Of a stretch of 64,000 nucleotides of DNA, positions 45,062-56,371 are shown one piece after another (the stretch's first letter is position 1; every line of letters starts with the position of its first letter). The notes below the pieces were generated by a model. The model was not told where the DNA came from. It saw only the letters and a program-made list of their open reading frames with translations, and did not search any database. The stretch is from Hibiscus mutabilis (lineage: Eukaryota > Streptophyta > Magnoliopsida > Malvales > Malvaceae), in NCBI GenBank assembly GCA_019671005.1, contig CM033744.1:1764208-1828207 (forward strand). The letters are read 5' to 3'. A program made the translations under genes and the position numbers.

Positions 45062-47203
45062 TGTAACACTTAAAAAAATTTAAAGGAGTTGCAGGTCAGG
45101 GGATTCGAACCCGTGACCTGTGGCTTATGGACCCTTCACCCAGCCAATTGAGCTAAACAACTCTTAATGTTAGCTTTCCCAAAAGTTTGTTTTAAATTAT
45201 AGTTGGGGGTATCAAGTAATAAATGAACCTGTTGACCCCTTTATCCAGATCATTCGAACCAAACAATCCCAAATAATTCCCTCACCTAATCTCTTATCCG
45301 GCTGCCCTTACCTCCCTCACCGCCGGGCAGTCTGCATCACCGCTGCCACCAAAAGATTCCCCTCAACCGTCCGACCAAAACCCCTCTAACCACTCTCACA
45401 ACTGCCGCGCCGTTCGCCGACAATTTGGGTTTAAAGGTTCAATAAACCTAGGGGATAAATTGTTTGGAAATTCTTATTTTACGCCACCCTCATCGACTTT
45501 CAAGAGAGTGGTCACCGTAGTTAACCTCATAGTGTTGAGGCGCATCGAATCCTTGCCGCAGATCATCCAACCAACAACGTGAAGACCTTCGCCGGAGTTT
45601 GAAAGGTCCGGGGTAAGTTAGGTAAGTTTTGAGAAATCTTTGAGTTGTATGAGTGTTTTCCGGGCTGAGTGTGTGTTTTGGGAGGATTTCCAGCCAAAAA
45701 TATGCATATTGGGCCTTTTTCCGGCCATTTTGACCGCGTGTTGACCCAGTCTAACCCGTTGACCTGATCCGACCCGACCTATTGATCGAGTCAATCCAAT
45801 AAGTCAACTCACCCGAGTCAAACCGTTGACCGCTGATGTCAGCGTTGACTGCTGACGTTAGCATTGACTGTTGACCGTTGTTTGATGATGTCAACGTTGA
45901 CTTTGACTGCTGACGCCAGCGTTGACTTTGGCCAAAAAGTTAAAATTTCCAAAACCCCCTTTTTACGTTTTCGACGTCCCGAGTCCATTTTTGAAGCCCG
46001 TTTTGCCAAATTCTAACCCGAAAGTCTCCAAATTGGACTTTAAACCCGATCATGCATATGTATTAAATTTATTCAAATTGAGAGCAAAGTTCAGATTAAA
46101 GGTTCTAACTTGGTCTATTATTTTGATAAAGGTACTCGATATATGTTTGATCGATCATCTGCTCAGCCTGGCTCTTCCCGATCAACACCTCCACGAGCTC
46201 CTATAGTTACCATTATGTTTAAGTTCCACATATTATTTATTAAGCTAAAAGTTATTTATTCCCTTATAACCCTGATTCATTGTCATAGGATCTAGCACTG
46301 CCGCAGATCATAGCGAGGAAGGTGCTCGTTAGACCCGACCAGCTTTTGAGGTGTGTTCCTTGTGTGCTACATTACCGTTTTATATTAATTGTTTGAAATG
46401 ATTTTTCTGAATTGATCGTGATATGTTTTTCATGATATTTTATATGCAAGTATGTACTAGTTGATAGCATGCTCTTTAGTTACTGTTTGTTAAATTGTAT
46501 ACCTAATAAGTGGTTCCCGATATTACTGTTACTGCATAAACTGTTTAATTGGGGTTATTGGGATAGTGATTAGAGACCCTCAGGTACAGCCCTGATCCAG
46601 CCGTGCCTACAGTTAGGCCTCCTATGCTTTCGAGCCTAGGAATAGCCTCCAGTTAGGCCTCCTATGCCTTCGGGCCTAGGACCAGCCTCTAGTTATGGGT
46701 AAAATATATTTTGGATGTTCGGTTGGAGGGTAGCTAGGTTTAATGGAAAACTTTGGTTGCCCTATAGCATGTTTTACTGATATAATTTTATAATTAATTG
46801 AACTGTTTTAAATATTTTGTTATGCACATGTTGGGACACACTGAGCCCTAGCTCACACCTCAACCCCTTTCTTTTCAGATATCTTTTTGGGATAGGCTAC
46901 TGGACCTGTCACTTGGAGGATCGACATATTTTGTACTTGACTTGTTGTAATATTTCCATCTTCCAGTCTGTCTATTTCGGTGACATGGGCCTATGTTTTG
47001 TTGCTAAATGTTTCATTATGATACTCTACGAGTTTTACGATGTAATATCATTTAACATGGTTATTTTGATTAACTAATTTAACTATTATTTTTTAAAAGA
47101 TTTTTAAACCTTTAAATATTCGAATGTTTACGTGAAAAGTTTTGGTAAGTAATGAGATCTCCTAAATTAGGACTATACGCATAGGCCGGTCTATGGGGTT
47201 ACA
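45062..47203 (+). repeat. Del-type 3' LTR, complete
   Basis: About 2142 bases, from TGTAACACTTAA to GGGGTTACA. Near 45730-45930 it carries repeated GTTGACT/TGACC words, and near 46600-46690 a 50-base block (CCTCCTATGC...CCTAGG) occurs twice. The GH1 intron resumes at 47204. Confidence 0.88.
45093..45172 (-). repeat. tRNA-like sequence inside the Del-type LTR
   Basis: On the minus strand, GAGTTG at one end is exactly complementary to CAACTC at the other, like an acceptor stem. In between are an A-box-like TAGCTCAATTGG and a perfect B-box GGTTCGAATCC with a T-arm-like stem. The anticodon arm does not fold in the usual way, so a working tRNA is unlikely. It starts about 30 bases after the LTR start. 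Confidence 0.6.
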
Positions 47204-48453
47204 GGTATATCATAGACCAAACACCATGAGCTAATCTCCGTAAAATTTCGAATCAAGTTCGTGTCTCTAACTCGTGATGTTGATTATGTATTGACAGTGG
47301 AATGGGAAGATGGCGAGATGATCGGCGAAATGGTACGAATCCTCGGTGTCCCTCTGCCATGGATACATGAAATATGGAGTTTCCGATCTTTGAACATGCT
47401 TTTGTTTAATGGCAGGCTGCATCGGATTGGCTCTATATTGTTCCTTGGGGCATGCGGAAGGTTCTCAATTACATATCCGATACATACAATAACCCGCCGA
47501 TATATATATTGGAGAATGGTATGCAATAGAATTGAAGAATTTGCCAAATTTTTTATGTTATTTTAATTCGGATCAATTTTGAGTTTTGGTGATTTCGAGC
47601 TTGAATTATTTGGGTTTGAGGCTCGAGTTTTTTCCGAACAAGTCATTTTGAATTTAGATTGTTTTGGGTTTGAGACTATGTTCGATGTAGGGAATAGGGA
47701 TGAGCAAAAGAATGTTCAAACTGACTTAACCGAGCGGATTCTGTTTGTTAGATTAAGAGCTAAGTCCGTTGATTTGTCGGTTAAAAGTATGTATTTGTGT
47801 ATTAAGTTAGATTTTTGATTTTTTATCGAATCCATAGACCGCTCTCTCATAACTAGACATATTCAAGTTGTTTGACTTTTTATGATCAAATATAGAATTA
47901 GGTCGGATTTATGTTTAAACTAATCCGACCGAGTTTTTAAATTTGGGTCAAAATTCACAAGTTTAATTAGTACTGAAAACTTGAATGGTTTCTAAAATTT
48001 TAGGTATGGATGATGATGCAAATGAAAATGTCCCACTCCATGAAATGCTTGATGACAAAAGGAGGGTTGCCTTTTACAAAGGATACATTGCTGCTGTTGC
48101 TCAATCAATCAAGTAATTCAAAAAAAGGGATAAATCAACTTTTAATCCTTAAAGTTGGCAACTTTTTTCAATTTGGTCCCTGAACCTTTTTAGTTCACAT
48201 TAGTCATTGAACTTGAATTTTTTATTATTATTTTAATAACGTGACACTCTGATATTGTGGCATGTGAATTGACAGGGATGGAGTCGATGTGAGGGGATAT
48301 TGTGCATGGTCATTATTGGATAACTTTGAGTGGTCTCATGGCTACACCAAGCGGTTTGGTCTGGTCTATGTTGACTACAAAAATGGCCTCACCCGTCACC
48401 CCAAATCTTCTGCATTTTGGTTCAAGAACTTCTTGAAGGACAGCCAAGAATGA

Positions 48454-48960
48454 GCATTGAGCCGCCCCCGCCCCAGTCCACCGATTTCTGTTAGTGTTAT
48501 TACATTACATGTGTCTCGTCTCAATGAACGGACATTGTGTGACCGTCTTCTTTGATTGTCTGATTTAAATAAATGTGGTTGGGAGTTACGTATATGTTAT
48601 CAAATTTATGGTTGATAATTGCTTGATTTTGTTAGTGTTAATACACAGTTCGAGCGATGGTGGTTAACGACTGTTCACACAGTGGTGCTGAGAGCCGATG
48701 AAAGTAGTTCCAAGGGTGAAGGAAGAAGATCCGAGGTTTTAACATCGTATACACGAGAACCGGGATAAACTTTTCTTTAAAGAACAGGGCATTATATAAA
48801 GTACACAACATACGACTTTCTCTCATCAGCCACATGCATTACACCTTAATGTGTTGCATGAGAGGGCATACATGGTGGTTAAGTAAGAACAATGGAACTA
48901 AAATAAATAGAATAGAATATGATGAAAAGGAAATGGTAAAAAATGGTGGAGTTGAGGAAG
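48454..48960. other. Intergenic between convergent GH1 and CBS genes
   Basis: Contains the GH1 polyadenylation-like AATAAA at 48568-48573. I looked on the minus strand for the missing C-terminal part of the CBS protein and did not find it. Confidence 0.6.
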
Positions 48961-50603
48961 TCAATGATGCATTTCCCAAACATGTGTTGCCCTGTGAGAT
49001 AGTATTTGAGCCATAACTGCCGCCAACGAACTCGTAGTTTTACAAGTCAAGGGTGCACTTCTGCCCCTATATGTGCTCCGGTCAACTCCGAAACTTGGAC
49101 CCGCTGGATTGAACCCAGAGTTTGTACTACTGTGTTTCCTAGGCTTTGAATTATCACAAACATCGTTGAGCCATCTTGAACTCACATTATCCTCGATCCC
49201 CATAACGAATTGTCTGGCTGAGAGGCTGACTAAAGCCCATGCTGCAGCTAAATAATCACATTTCCATAGTTTGGAGACCGAAATCTCTCCTAGAATTCTA
49301 TGGTGACCTTCTGGTGTGCTCTCCATAATGGCAAATGCACTGGGATCACCGGGATGTTTTTGCATTGCTTCGGAAGCCGGGAGGGAGGCGTCAATAGAGT
49401 TATAATTTTGGTTAATAGCTCCAAGCGAGGATATTGAAGTCAGGGGGAGTGGAGCTAAAGCACCGAGGCAACCGAGGAGGAAACGTATTATGTCTTCTCT
49501 CAACAGACAGCAAAAGCTGTTATTGTGCATGTAGGCAGGGGTTGGCGAAGAGCAGGAGGATGACGAAGAGAAACTGGTATTCGCACTGAGGTTACCGCAG
49601 CTACCATCCATGTTCTTGAGCCACTTCCCATGATAAAGGATAGAGAATCTCTTGCTCATTCCTTTCCAAACAGTGCTCTTCGGGACAAGGAGTCGCCTCA
49701 CACCTTGCTTCATCATCTCCAGTGCATCTATCAATCTAGTCCAACAACGAATCAGCAATACCACTAGAGAGAGCACCAGAGACAAAACTGCTAATATGTC
49801 CTTACTACCAACATTCGTTTCAAACAAACATTTCCTTGTAAGCAATCGAATAGCAAATCATATTTTAAAACAAAACCAGCTCAATCCTAACCGTTAACTG
49901 TCAAAGACTCGAACTTCCGTATGAGAATGCATAGCTAGCAATGGAATTATCACACGATGCTTACCCCCTAATCTCTGAATTGTATAAAAACACGGATTCT
50001 TTAGAGAATATATTCACCAAACTGGATCAAGAAGAATACTTCTCGCGCTACGTAAACCTTGCAGTAATCATAACCATGTCAATCAGCTACCTAAGTAATC
50101 CTAAACAAGATTCATCTACTCGGCATCATACTTTGCAAGGAGGAAAGAGATCGATATCTTAACATAAATTTCTATGATCATTAAACAAGTATACACCTAT
50201 ATAAATGAAGAACAAATGCAGCTCAACCGAGTTCGAATTCGCATTTCAAATGAGCTAACCTGGTGCCAGGATCAACAATCTTTAAGAGAGCATTGTTAGG
50301 GACAACAACATCAGAGACAAGTGTTTTGATAGCTTTGGCATGACCATCCAAGCACCGAGGTTTGGCTAAAAAGGAGACAACATCAAGAGATGTTAGAATA
50401 CCAACAAATCTCTGTTGTCTCATTTCATTGTTTTCAATCATTCCCGGATTTGTACTTCTTTTCCAAACTGATATCCCACACTCTGTTGACACTCTTATTG
50501 CTCTTATAGCCGATGCTACCGTCTCTGTTTCGGTGAATTCTTCCAATTCTGGTTTCCCCACCATCAAATCCCCCACCACATGGTACAGAAAAACCGATGC
50601 CAT
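48961..50603 (-). CDS. CBSX6: CBS-domain protein CBSX6-like, C-terminally truncated
   Basis: Single-protein CBS-domain family; CBS pairs bind adenosine-type ligands and regulate partner proteins. The exact role of plant CBSX6 is unknown to me. Exon 1 is 50603-50260 (MASVFLYHVVGDLMVGKPEL, TECGISVWKRS, VGILTSLDVVSFLAKP, VDPGTR) and exon 2 is 49735-48961 (LIDALEMMKQGVRRLLVPKS, FCCLLREDIIRFLLGCLGAL, LGEISVSKLWKCDYLAAAWAL, RSAPLTCKTTSSLAAVMAQ). The intron has GT and AG ends and keeps the phase. It totals 372 residues, against about 425 in Arabidopsis as I recall it. Similarity ends at SHRATHVW; four unrelated residues (EMHH) and a stop follow where the rest of the last CBS motif should be. It may be a pseudogene or may make a shortened protein. 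Confidence 0.9.
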
Positions 50604-51130
50604 TCCTTCAAAATTTGTGTTTGTTTCCCGAGAAACCTGGGGAAAAACAAAAAAATCAAAGCAAACCCATCGTTCAGTCCCGGATTTTCATCCTGTTTCT
50701 ATAAAGGGTACTTTTATTTTCACTTACCTCAACTGGGTTTTGATTTATTCAATCCAAAGTTGAATTTTTTTTTCCTTCAAAAACAGATTGGGTTTTCTAT
50801 AAAACTTCTGAAAATTCAACATGCAAGATGAAAGAACACCAAAAAGGGTTTACTTTATCAAGTAATTTTGTTCTTAATTCACTTTTGAAATGAAAGGAAA
50901 AACTTGGTTTTTCTATAAACCGAGAAATCCGGTGAGGATGGAGAGTTAAAAGACGGAATGGAGGAAGAAAAGTAGGGATTGAAACGAGGTTACCCAAAGT
51001 AAAGGCGATTGCGGTGATCTCTCAGGAAACTCTTGACTGGATTCGTGTCGAACAAAGCATTAATTTTGGAGAGAAAAAGAGAATTTCTCTTCGTTTAATT
51101 TGTGTTTTGCGGAATAATGTGGATGAGATT
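50604..51130 (-). promoter_or_regulatory. Upstream region and probable 5' UTR of the CBSX6-like gene
   Basis: About 530 bases before the ATG, in C/T- and A/T-rich sequence with no coding signal. From 51131 outward the sequence belongs to the tandem array, so any promoter farther out is shared with the array units. Confidence 0.45.
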
Positions 51131-51249
51131 GAGAAGGAAAGCAAAATTTTGGTGAATTATGGAGGGAAAAGTTAGTGGCTTTAAACTTCTTGTAGTTCCT
51201 AATTATTTGTCCTAATTCCGAAGCTCTCTCACACTTTACAAGTATTTTT

Positions 51250-51736
51250 GACAAAAAGGGTAAATTACGTAAAGTAACACTGACCCTTAAATATATTTTT
51301 GTCGCTAAAGTTCCAAAATTCAATTTACTAACTGAAGTTTAGACATTGAACGATTTTAGTCACTAAAATTTAGACATTAAACGTTTTTTGTCATTATTAA
51401 ACTCTAAAAAGTCGTAGGTGGTAGTCGTTCGGTCCCAAATTTTACTAGTTACTTCATCCCAGCCCCGAGTCTGAATTCGACCTCTATTTTGTCAAAAAAA
51501 TACTCAAAAGTTCACGAATCGACCAAAAATCTTTTGGTTTTTCTCTCATCGATCTCCTTCCTCCGTCGTCAGATGGAGCTCATTTCTTAGTATGTTGTTT
51601 CTCTTATACTGATAAAGTTTTCACCCTTCGAATCTTGGAAAAGTTCATTCATTAACCGGTAAATGGACAGCGTCAAAAAGTTAATGGAGGAGTGACAGAA
51701 ACATTCAATGTTTAAACTTCAGTTAGTAAAATGAAC
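51250..51736. mobile_element. MITE remnant cut by the solo LTR
   Basis: GGGTAAATTACGTAAAGTAAC at the left and a pair of inner inverted blocks (TTTACTAACTGAAGTTTAGAC near 51323, mirrored near 51710) mark a Mutator-type MITE. The right tip should follow after 51736, where the LTR begins. Confidence 0.5.
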
Positions 51737-53902
51737 TGAAACACCCTCGACCTGGATGTCACATTTGAGACTCATGCCCAAACCATAACCACAAAATTTA
51801 CAGCTAGATTTAGCCCACACCACATCCATTTCATAAAAGACCCATTAAGTTCAAATATTTCAAAATAGAATACTAGTTAAAACGTTGCATGAGGAGTTGT
51901 ATTAAAATACATAGATAAAAGCATTTGACACTTGAGTTCAAATCCAAAATATGAGTTACAATACAAACATAGGGTCTTACGAATACATAGCGCAATATAA
52001 TCTAAGTACTGTACTCATACATAAGTCAATACTGAGGTCCTACTCAGATGATGCTCCAACGATGCACGTCAAACCTACTAACCTGCGAATGGAAACAATA
52101 ATTCTGAATGTTGAGCTAACGAAGCTCAATGGATACACTTCCGCTCAACCATGCTTCATGCAAATCATAAATAAGAGCAAGTAACTAAAGATACTATCAT
52201 GGTAAAAATAAATACATTTGGTGTTACCTCTAGCCACCTAAACACATATCAATTAACAAAGATGCGCAAAGTCCCACATAGCCATCATAACATAATATCA
52301 ACAAACCTGGAGTAAGGCCTGATCTCACTAAGCCTCAACATCATACACTCTGAGTAAGGCCCGGATCTACTAAGCATCGGGTTCATACACTCATGCTCGG
52401 AATCTCTCGTCGAGCATCTTCGAATGAGACCCGATACCACTAAGCTTCAGATCATACATTCAGAAGTCTTCAACCATGGTATTGCAACACATCTTGGGTA
52501 TCTGGATCCCATCAACCAAAGGTAACTCAACCACATAAGTGCCCTTACCTGGCACGTAACCACTCACAATCAATCGAGGATCCCTATGGTTGCTATTACA
52601 AACAAGTCACCCAACATTACCAAGTTATTACTCGTTATCTTTGTATATGAAGTTAAATTCTCAGTTTATTATTCATTTTACCCCATTAGAGACCCATTGG
52701 GCCTTAGTCCTCGAATTATAGGCCCCTCAAACTCAAAATGTAATTTTTGGATAGATTGCCCAGAGCGTACCGATACCCTGAAACGAGTACCGATACCCCA
52801 CTACTGTACTGATATCTGACTAAGCATACTGATACCCCGTCTTAACACATAGGGGTCACTATAATGGCCTTGTATCGATATACGGGGCTGTGTACCAATA
52901 CCCTATCGATACCAATACGCCCCCAAGCATACCAATACTATTCAAGAATTTCAGTAGCCAAAATTGGTATTGGTATGCGAACCCAGAACTCAAATTTTAG
53001 AGTTTGCAAAATCATTCCCAACACCCCCAAAACCTCATGGTAAAACCCTAAGCAATCCTAAGAGTTATGATAGGTAGTTTAAGTGATTTCCTATCATTTT
53101 TACATCATTTAAACACCAGTTCCTGAATTATCCATTAAAGACGTTTCAAGCATTCAAGCAACCAAAACTACTATCCAAGCAACAAGGCATTTAAATTCAT
53201 GATTTCCAGGAATACAAAGGAGTTAGTAGTGTACTAACCTCGATTTAAAAGCAGGAAACGAAGCTCCTAGCTAACACCTCAAGCCCTCTTATTCTCTTGA
53301 GCCTTAGAAGCTTATCCAACTTCTTTCACTACAAGGAGATGTTGCAAAACCCGTCGCAACATTGCTTGAAGGTTAAGGAACATAAAAGAAAGAGCTTAAT
53401 AGTAAGAAATGAAGCTAAGTCTTCAATTCACGTTCTTCCTCCTCCACCCCACCAAAACCCATACTTTTCATCCACCACCATCTTTGGTGAAACTAACCAT
53501 GAAATATAGATCCTTGGATGATGATTTCAACACTTAACTCAAAACCCGAAAATCTAACTCAATGGGGCAAAAATTTGACCTTTATCTTTGGATCTACAAG
53601 GAAGAATGAAGGAGAGAGAGATGAGGTAAGGTTGGAGACAATATGAGATCACTTTCCCAACCTTTTCTGTAGAACCATTAAAAAAATCATCATTCTTCCT
53701 CTTTAAAATATGATGAAATTGCTTCCTTGCCCCTCTTACCTCCACCCATTCACTTATTAAGCCAAGGCCTTAAGTCCAACAACCACATGAAGCCCAAAAG
53801 AGATCTATTAAGCCTCCAACAAGCCCAACGTCGTGGCCCAACACGCGGGGCCACGACTCGAGTGAAACCGATCCCCTTGGATTTTGAAATCCGGTAATTA
53901 CA
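51737..53902 (-). mobile_element. Solo LTR with 5-bp target duplication, array copy 1
   Basis: 2166 bases, TGAAACACCC...GGTAATTACA on the plus strand, flanked on both sides by TGAAC (51732-51736 and 53903-53907). No internal retroelement region is present, as expected after recombination between two LTRs. At 52755-52985 it carries clustered GTACCGATACC/GTATCGATAC words. The strand is a guess. Confidence 0.82.
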
Positions 53903-53907
53903 TGAAC

Positions 53908-54692
53908 GTTTTGAAACTTTAGTTACCAAAATAGGTTTGAGATTAAAATTCGATGATGATTTACATAATTTACCTTTAACAAAAATATTGAAGTATAAAG
54001 ATGGTTTAATATTGAATTTAGTCTGAAACTATACTTGTTTGTTCAGTTAGGTACTTATATCTTTTTGCTTACCGTAAGATACAATGCTTATACTGTATAG
54101 ACTTCTCCTTACCTATAAATTAGAGCATATATTTTGAGTGCTTAAGCATGCTCAACCTTACGTCCTTTAATATATTGTACCAACAACAATACCAATTGAA
54201 ATAAATTCAATTAATAATTATAGTAGTTAGATAGAGTGTAAAGCCTTAGAGGGATAAAGTTAAAAAAATAAAAAGATAAAATATGACATTAATGTTCGGT
54301 GAGAAATTTGGTAAAAGAGTTTGATGACAATTTAAAACTTAAGAAAAACTTTAGAGTAAATTAAAATTTTCTAAAATTTTAATATCACATATATTTGGAA
54401 GGTTTTGACAAATATTGTCTGAAAAATCGGGTCTAGCAAACAATTAAGTCGTTCTAAAAAAATATTATACTTATTTTTTTGTCCTTCTGATTTTTAGGGC
54501 GAAGTCCTAACAAACACAGACCGACCCACATCGCACACTTGACTCTAGTAGGTGAATTTCTCAACGGGAATTTTTTACATAAACAACACCTCGAACTTGA
54601 GACATGTTTGAGCAATACCAAGCTACTTACCGCTTGGACCAACCTCGTTCGTTTTATTACACTTATTTTTAATTTTGCGTTTAACTTAAAAA
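53908..54692. other. Array spacer between solo LTR and Pack-MULE
   Basis: AT-rich sequence without a recognisable gene. Near-identical to 59273-60058 in unit 2. Confidence 0.6.
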
Positions 54693-55845
54693 GGGTAAAC
54701 TACTGCAATGGTCAGTTACATTTTCGCTGAGTACAGTTTTGGTCACTGCTTTTCAAATTCGACTGATAAGGTGACTTACGTTTTCGATATGTAAACCTTT
54801 GGTCATTGAGATGTTTGTTGCTGTTAAACGTTAATGGGAGGCTGATCTTGCACAATAAAAAGAAGGATAAATTACCTAGATAGTCCCTAAACTATTACTT
54901 TACTCTTATTTTAACCACTGAAATAAAATTATTTGTATAATTACACATTTAATCCTCCATATTTATAATTTTTTATTTCTTCTCCCCTCCACCATCTACC
55001 ATATTCTTCTATTTCTAACTCAATTCCTAATTTTTTATTATATTAATTCTCAAATACGTAAATAGGAAGATGATGGCTATTGTAGTGAGGACTTGTTAAA
55101 CCACATAAAGTAAGAATCAGATAAAGCTACCATTATTCAAATAAATAGCTTAGATATGAGAAGAACAAGCATAATAATAGGTACAAATTTCAAGTTATTT
55201 GTGATCTCGACCATAATGACACACAGAGATACTGTCATACGCATAGAATCCCCCAGAAATGAAGCAGCTCCTAAAAGTGCATATATGCAGATCCACCAAA
55301 TTATAAAACACTTAGCATTGAATTTGTGAGATATGTAACAAGAAAGGTGAGACACTAGGGAACAGAAGGTAGAAAGGCAATTACGAAACACCATATAATT
55401 AACATTGAAAATAGATCATATAATGGGCAGAGACAATTGCATAATTTAATATCTCTTTTATGCACACACATAACAAGTATATTTCGATTCTAAATTGACT
55501 AATTACAGTCTTTTAATTAATTTCTGCTTGATTTCTTCTGCTGCTGTTTTCGACTAAAATTATTAATTTTTAGTTCGGTCGAGGATTAGTTGTGTAATTA
55601 TACAAATTGTTTTTATTTCGGTGGTCAAAATAGAAGTGAAGTAATAGTTTAGGGATTATCTAGGTAATTTATCCTTCTTTTTATTGTGCCAGATGAGCCT
55701 CCCGTTAAAGTTTAACGACAACAAACGTCTCAATGACAAAAAATTTATAGATCGAAAACGTAAGTGACCTTATCGGTCGAATTTAAAAATCGGTGACCAA
55801 AACTGTACTCAGCAAAAACATAAGTGACAATTGCATAGTTTACCC
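54693..55845. mobile_element. Pack-MULE-like element carrying a CLC fragment, copy 1
   Basis: Termini GGGTAAACTACTGCAATGG and its mirror (CATAGTTTACCC) begin terminal inverted repeats of about 265 bases, 54693-54958 against 55583-55845. Long inverted repeats are the mark of Mutator-like elements. The 0.6 kb interior holds part of a host CLC channel gene on the minus strand. No transposase is present. The flanks are A-rich and the target duplication cannot be fixed. Confidence 0.75.
55149..55286 (-). pseudogene. Captured exon fragment of a CLC chloride channel, copy 1
   Basis: Forty-six residues containing YALLGAASFLGDSMRMTVS and CVIMVEITNNLKFVPIIMLV, ending LLISK. This is the conserved late membrane region of plant CLC anion channels/exchangers, closest in wording to the CLC-d type. 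The family usually has FLGGSMRMTV, so Gly has become Asp here. Sequence on either side is intron-like or terminal repeat. It cannot make a channel. Confidence 0.85.
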
Positions 55846-55849
55846 TAAA

Positions 55850-56371
55850 AAATAATTTAAAAAGCATTTTTCATCCCAAACTCAGTTTGTTCTTAGTTTA
55901 TCATTGTGCTACAGCCTTTAGCTCTGAAAGCCAATAAAGAACTCTGCCTGAACCTAATTTCCTAGAGAAGATTTGTTGGCCTAGCTAACCAAATTGACAA
56001 CTTAGCTATCAATTTAGCTAATCATTCCATATGTACACCAATAGTGACGAAACCAAGATTTGGGGACATAAATGTTTAAAAATATGAACAAATTTATAAA
56101 TAAATTAATTTTTAAAAAATTAAATAAGAGGACAAAAGTAAAAAAAAATTCGGGGTGGGGCGTGCCTCCCTATTCCTACATAGTTAGTCCATGTACACCA
56201 ACAACCTTAAATGAATCGAAAGTAAACCAATAAAGGTAAAATAAACTATCGATAACTAGTTATTTTATTGAGTTGAGATATTAGATTCTTTAAGTGAAAT
56301 CAAAACTTCGAATCTAATGTTGTGAATAGAACAAATTGAGTCTAATGTTGATAGTAGATGAGCCTAGATAG
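55850..56371. other. Array spacer after the Pack-MULE
   Basis: Short AT-rich sequence, with CTAGCTAACCAAATTGACAA and CTAGCTAAT-type words near 55980-56030. No gene is recognised. An identical block occurs in unit 2. Confidence 0.5.

Larger units (their letters stand above)
39628..47203 (+). mobile_element. Del/Tekay-type chromovirus LTR retrotransposon, degenerate
   Basis: A plus-strand Ty3-type element with truncated 5' LTR, iMet-type primer site, gag with zinc knuckle, protease, reverse transcriptase, RNase H, integrase, remnants of a chromodomain tail, polypurine tract and complete 3' LTR. Every enzyme region has a stop, a frame change or a changed catalytic residue. The element lies in the GH1 intron just before exon 47298. 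The two LTRs that can be compared share most of the sequence but have indels. Confidence 0.9.
19495..48453 (+). pseudogene. BGLU42-like: GH1 beta-glucosidase (BGLU42-like) pseudogene split by retrotransposons
   Basis: Retaining beta-glucosidase family; hydrolyses plant glucosides. Exons: 19495-19614, 19720-19786, 19917-19958, 20077-20152, 20238-20312, 21211-21298, 21448-21644, then 47298-47332, 47416-47518, 48004-48112 and 48276-48453 (stop 48451-48453). Landmarks are IEGGVNEG, HHWDLPLHL, the acid/base motif TINEP, the nucleophile motif ILENGM (T to L in the usual ITENG) and LLDNFEWSHGY. Lesions: TAC to TAA at 20116-20118 in FKA-Y-RFSISW; loss of the base or acceptor before that exon; and a frame change after GGYDTG, with the following PEEVETYLAAHH in another frame. 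The exons for about 120 central residues are absent. The flanking introns have incompatible phases (0 and 1), so splicing across cannot restore the frame. No signal peptide is visible, as in cytosolic BGLU42. Confidence 0.93.

Noticed and set aside
45093..45172. Functional tRNA gene on the minus strand
   Set aside because: Acceptor stem and B box fit, but the D arm is weak and no normal anticodon arm forms. Kept as a tRNA-like repeat only.
51951..52184. Open frame MSYNTNIGSYEYIAQYNLST, repeated at 57269 and 62991
   Set aside because: It lies inside the solo LTR in all three units. Its repetition follows from the array, and no known domain is visible.
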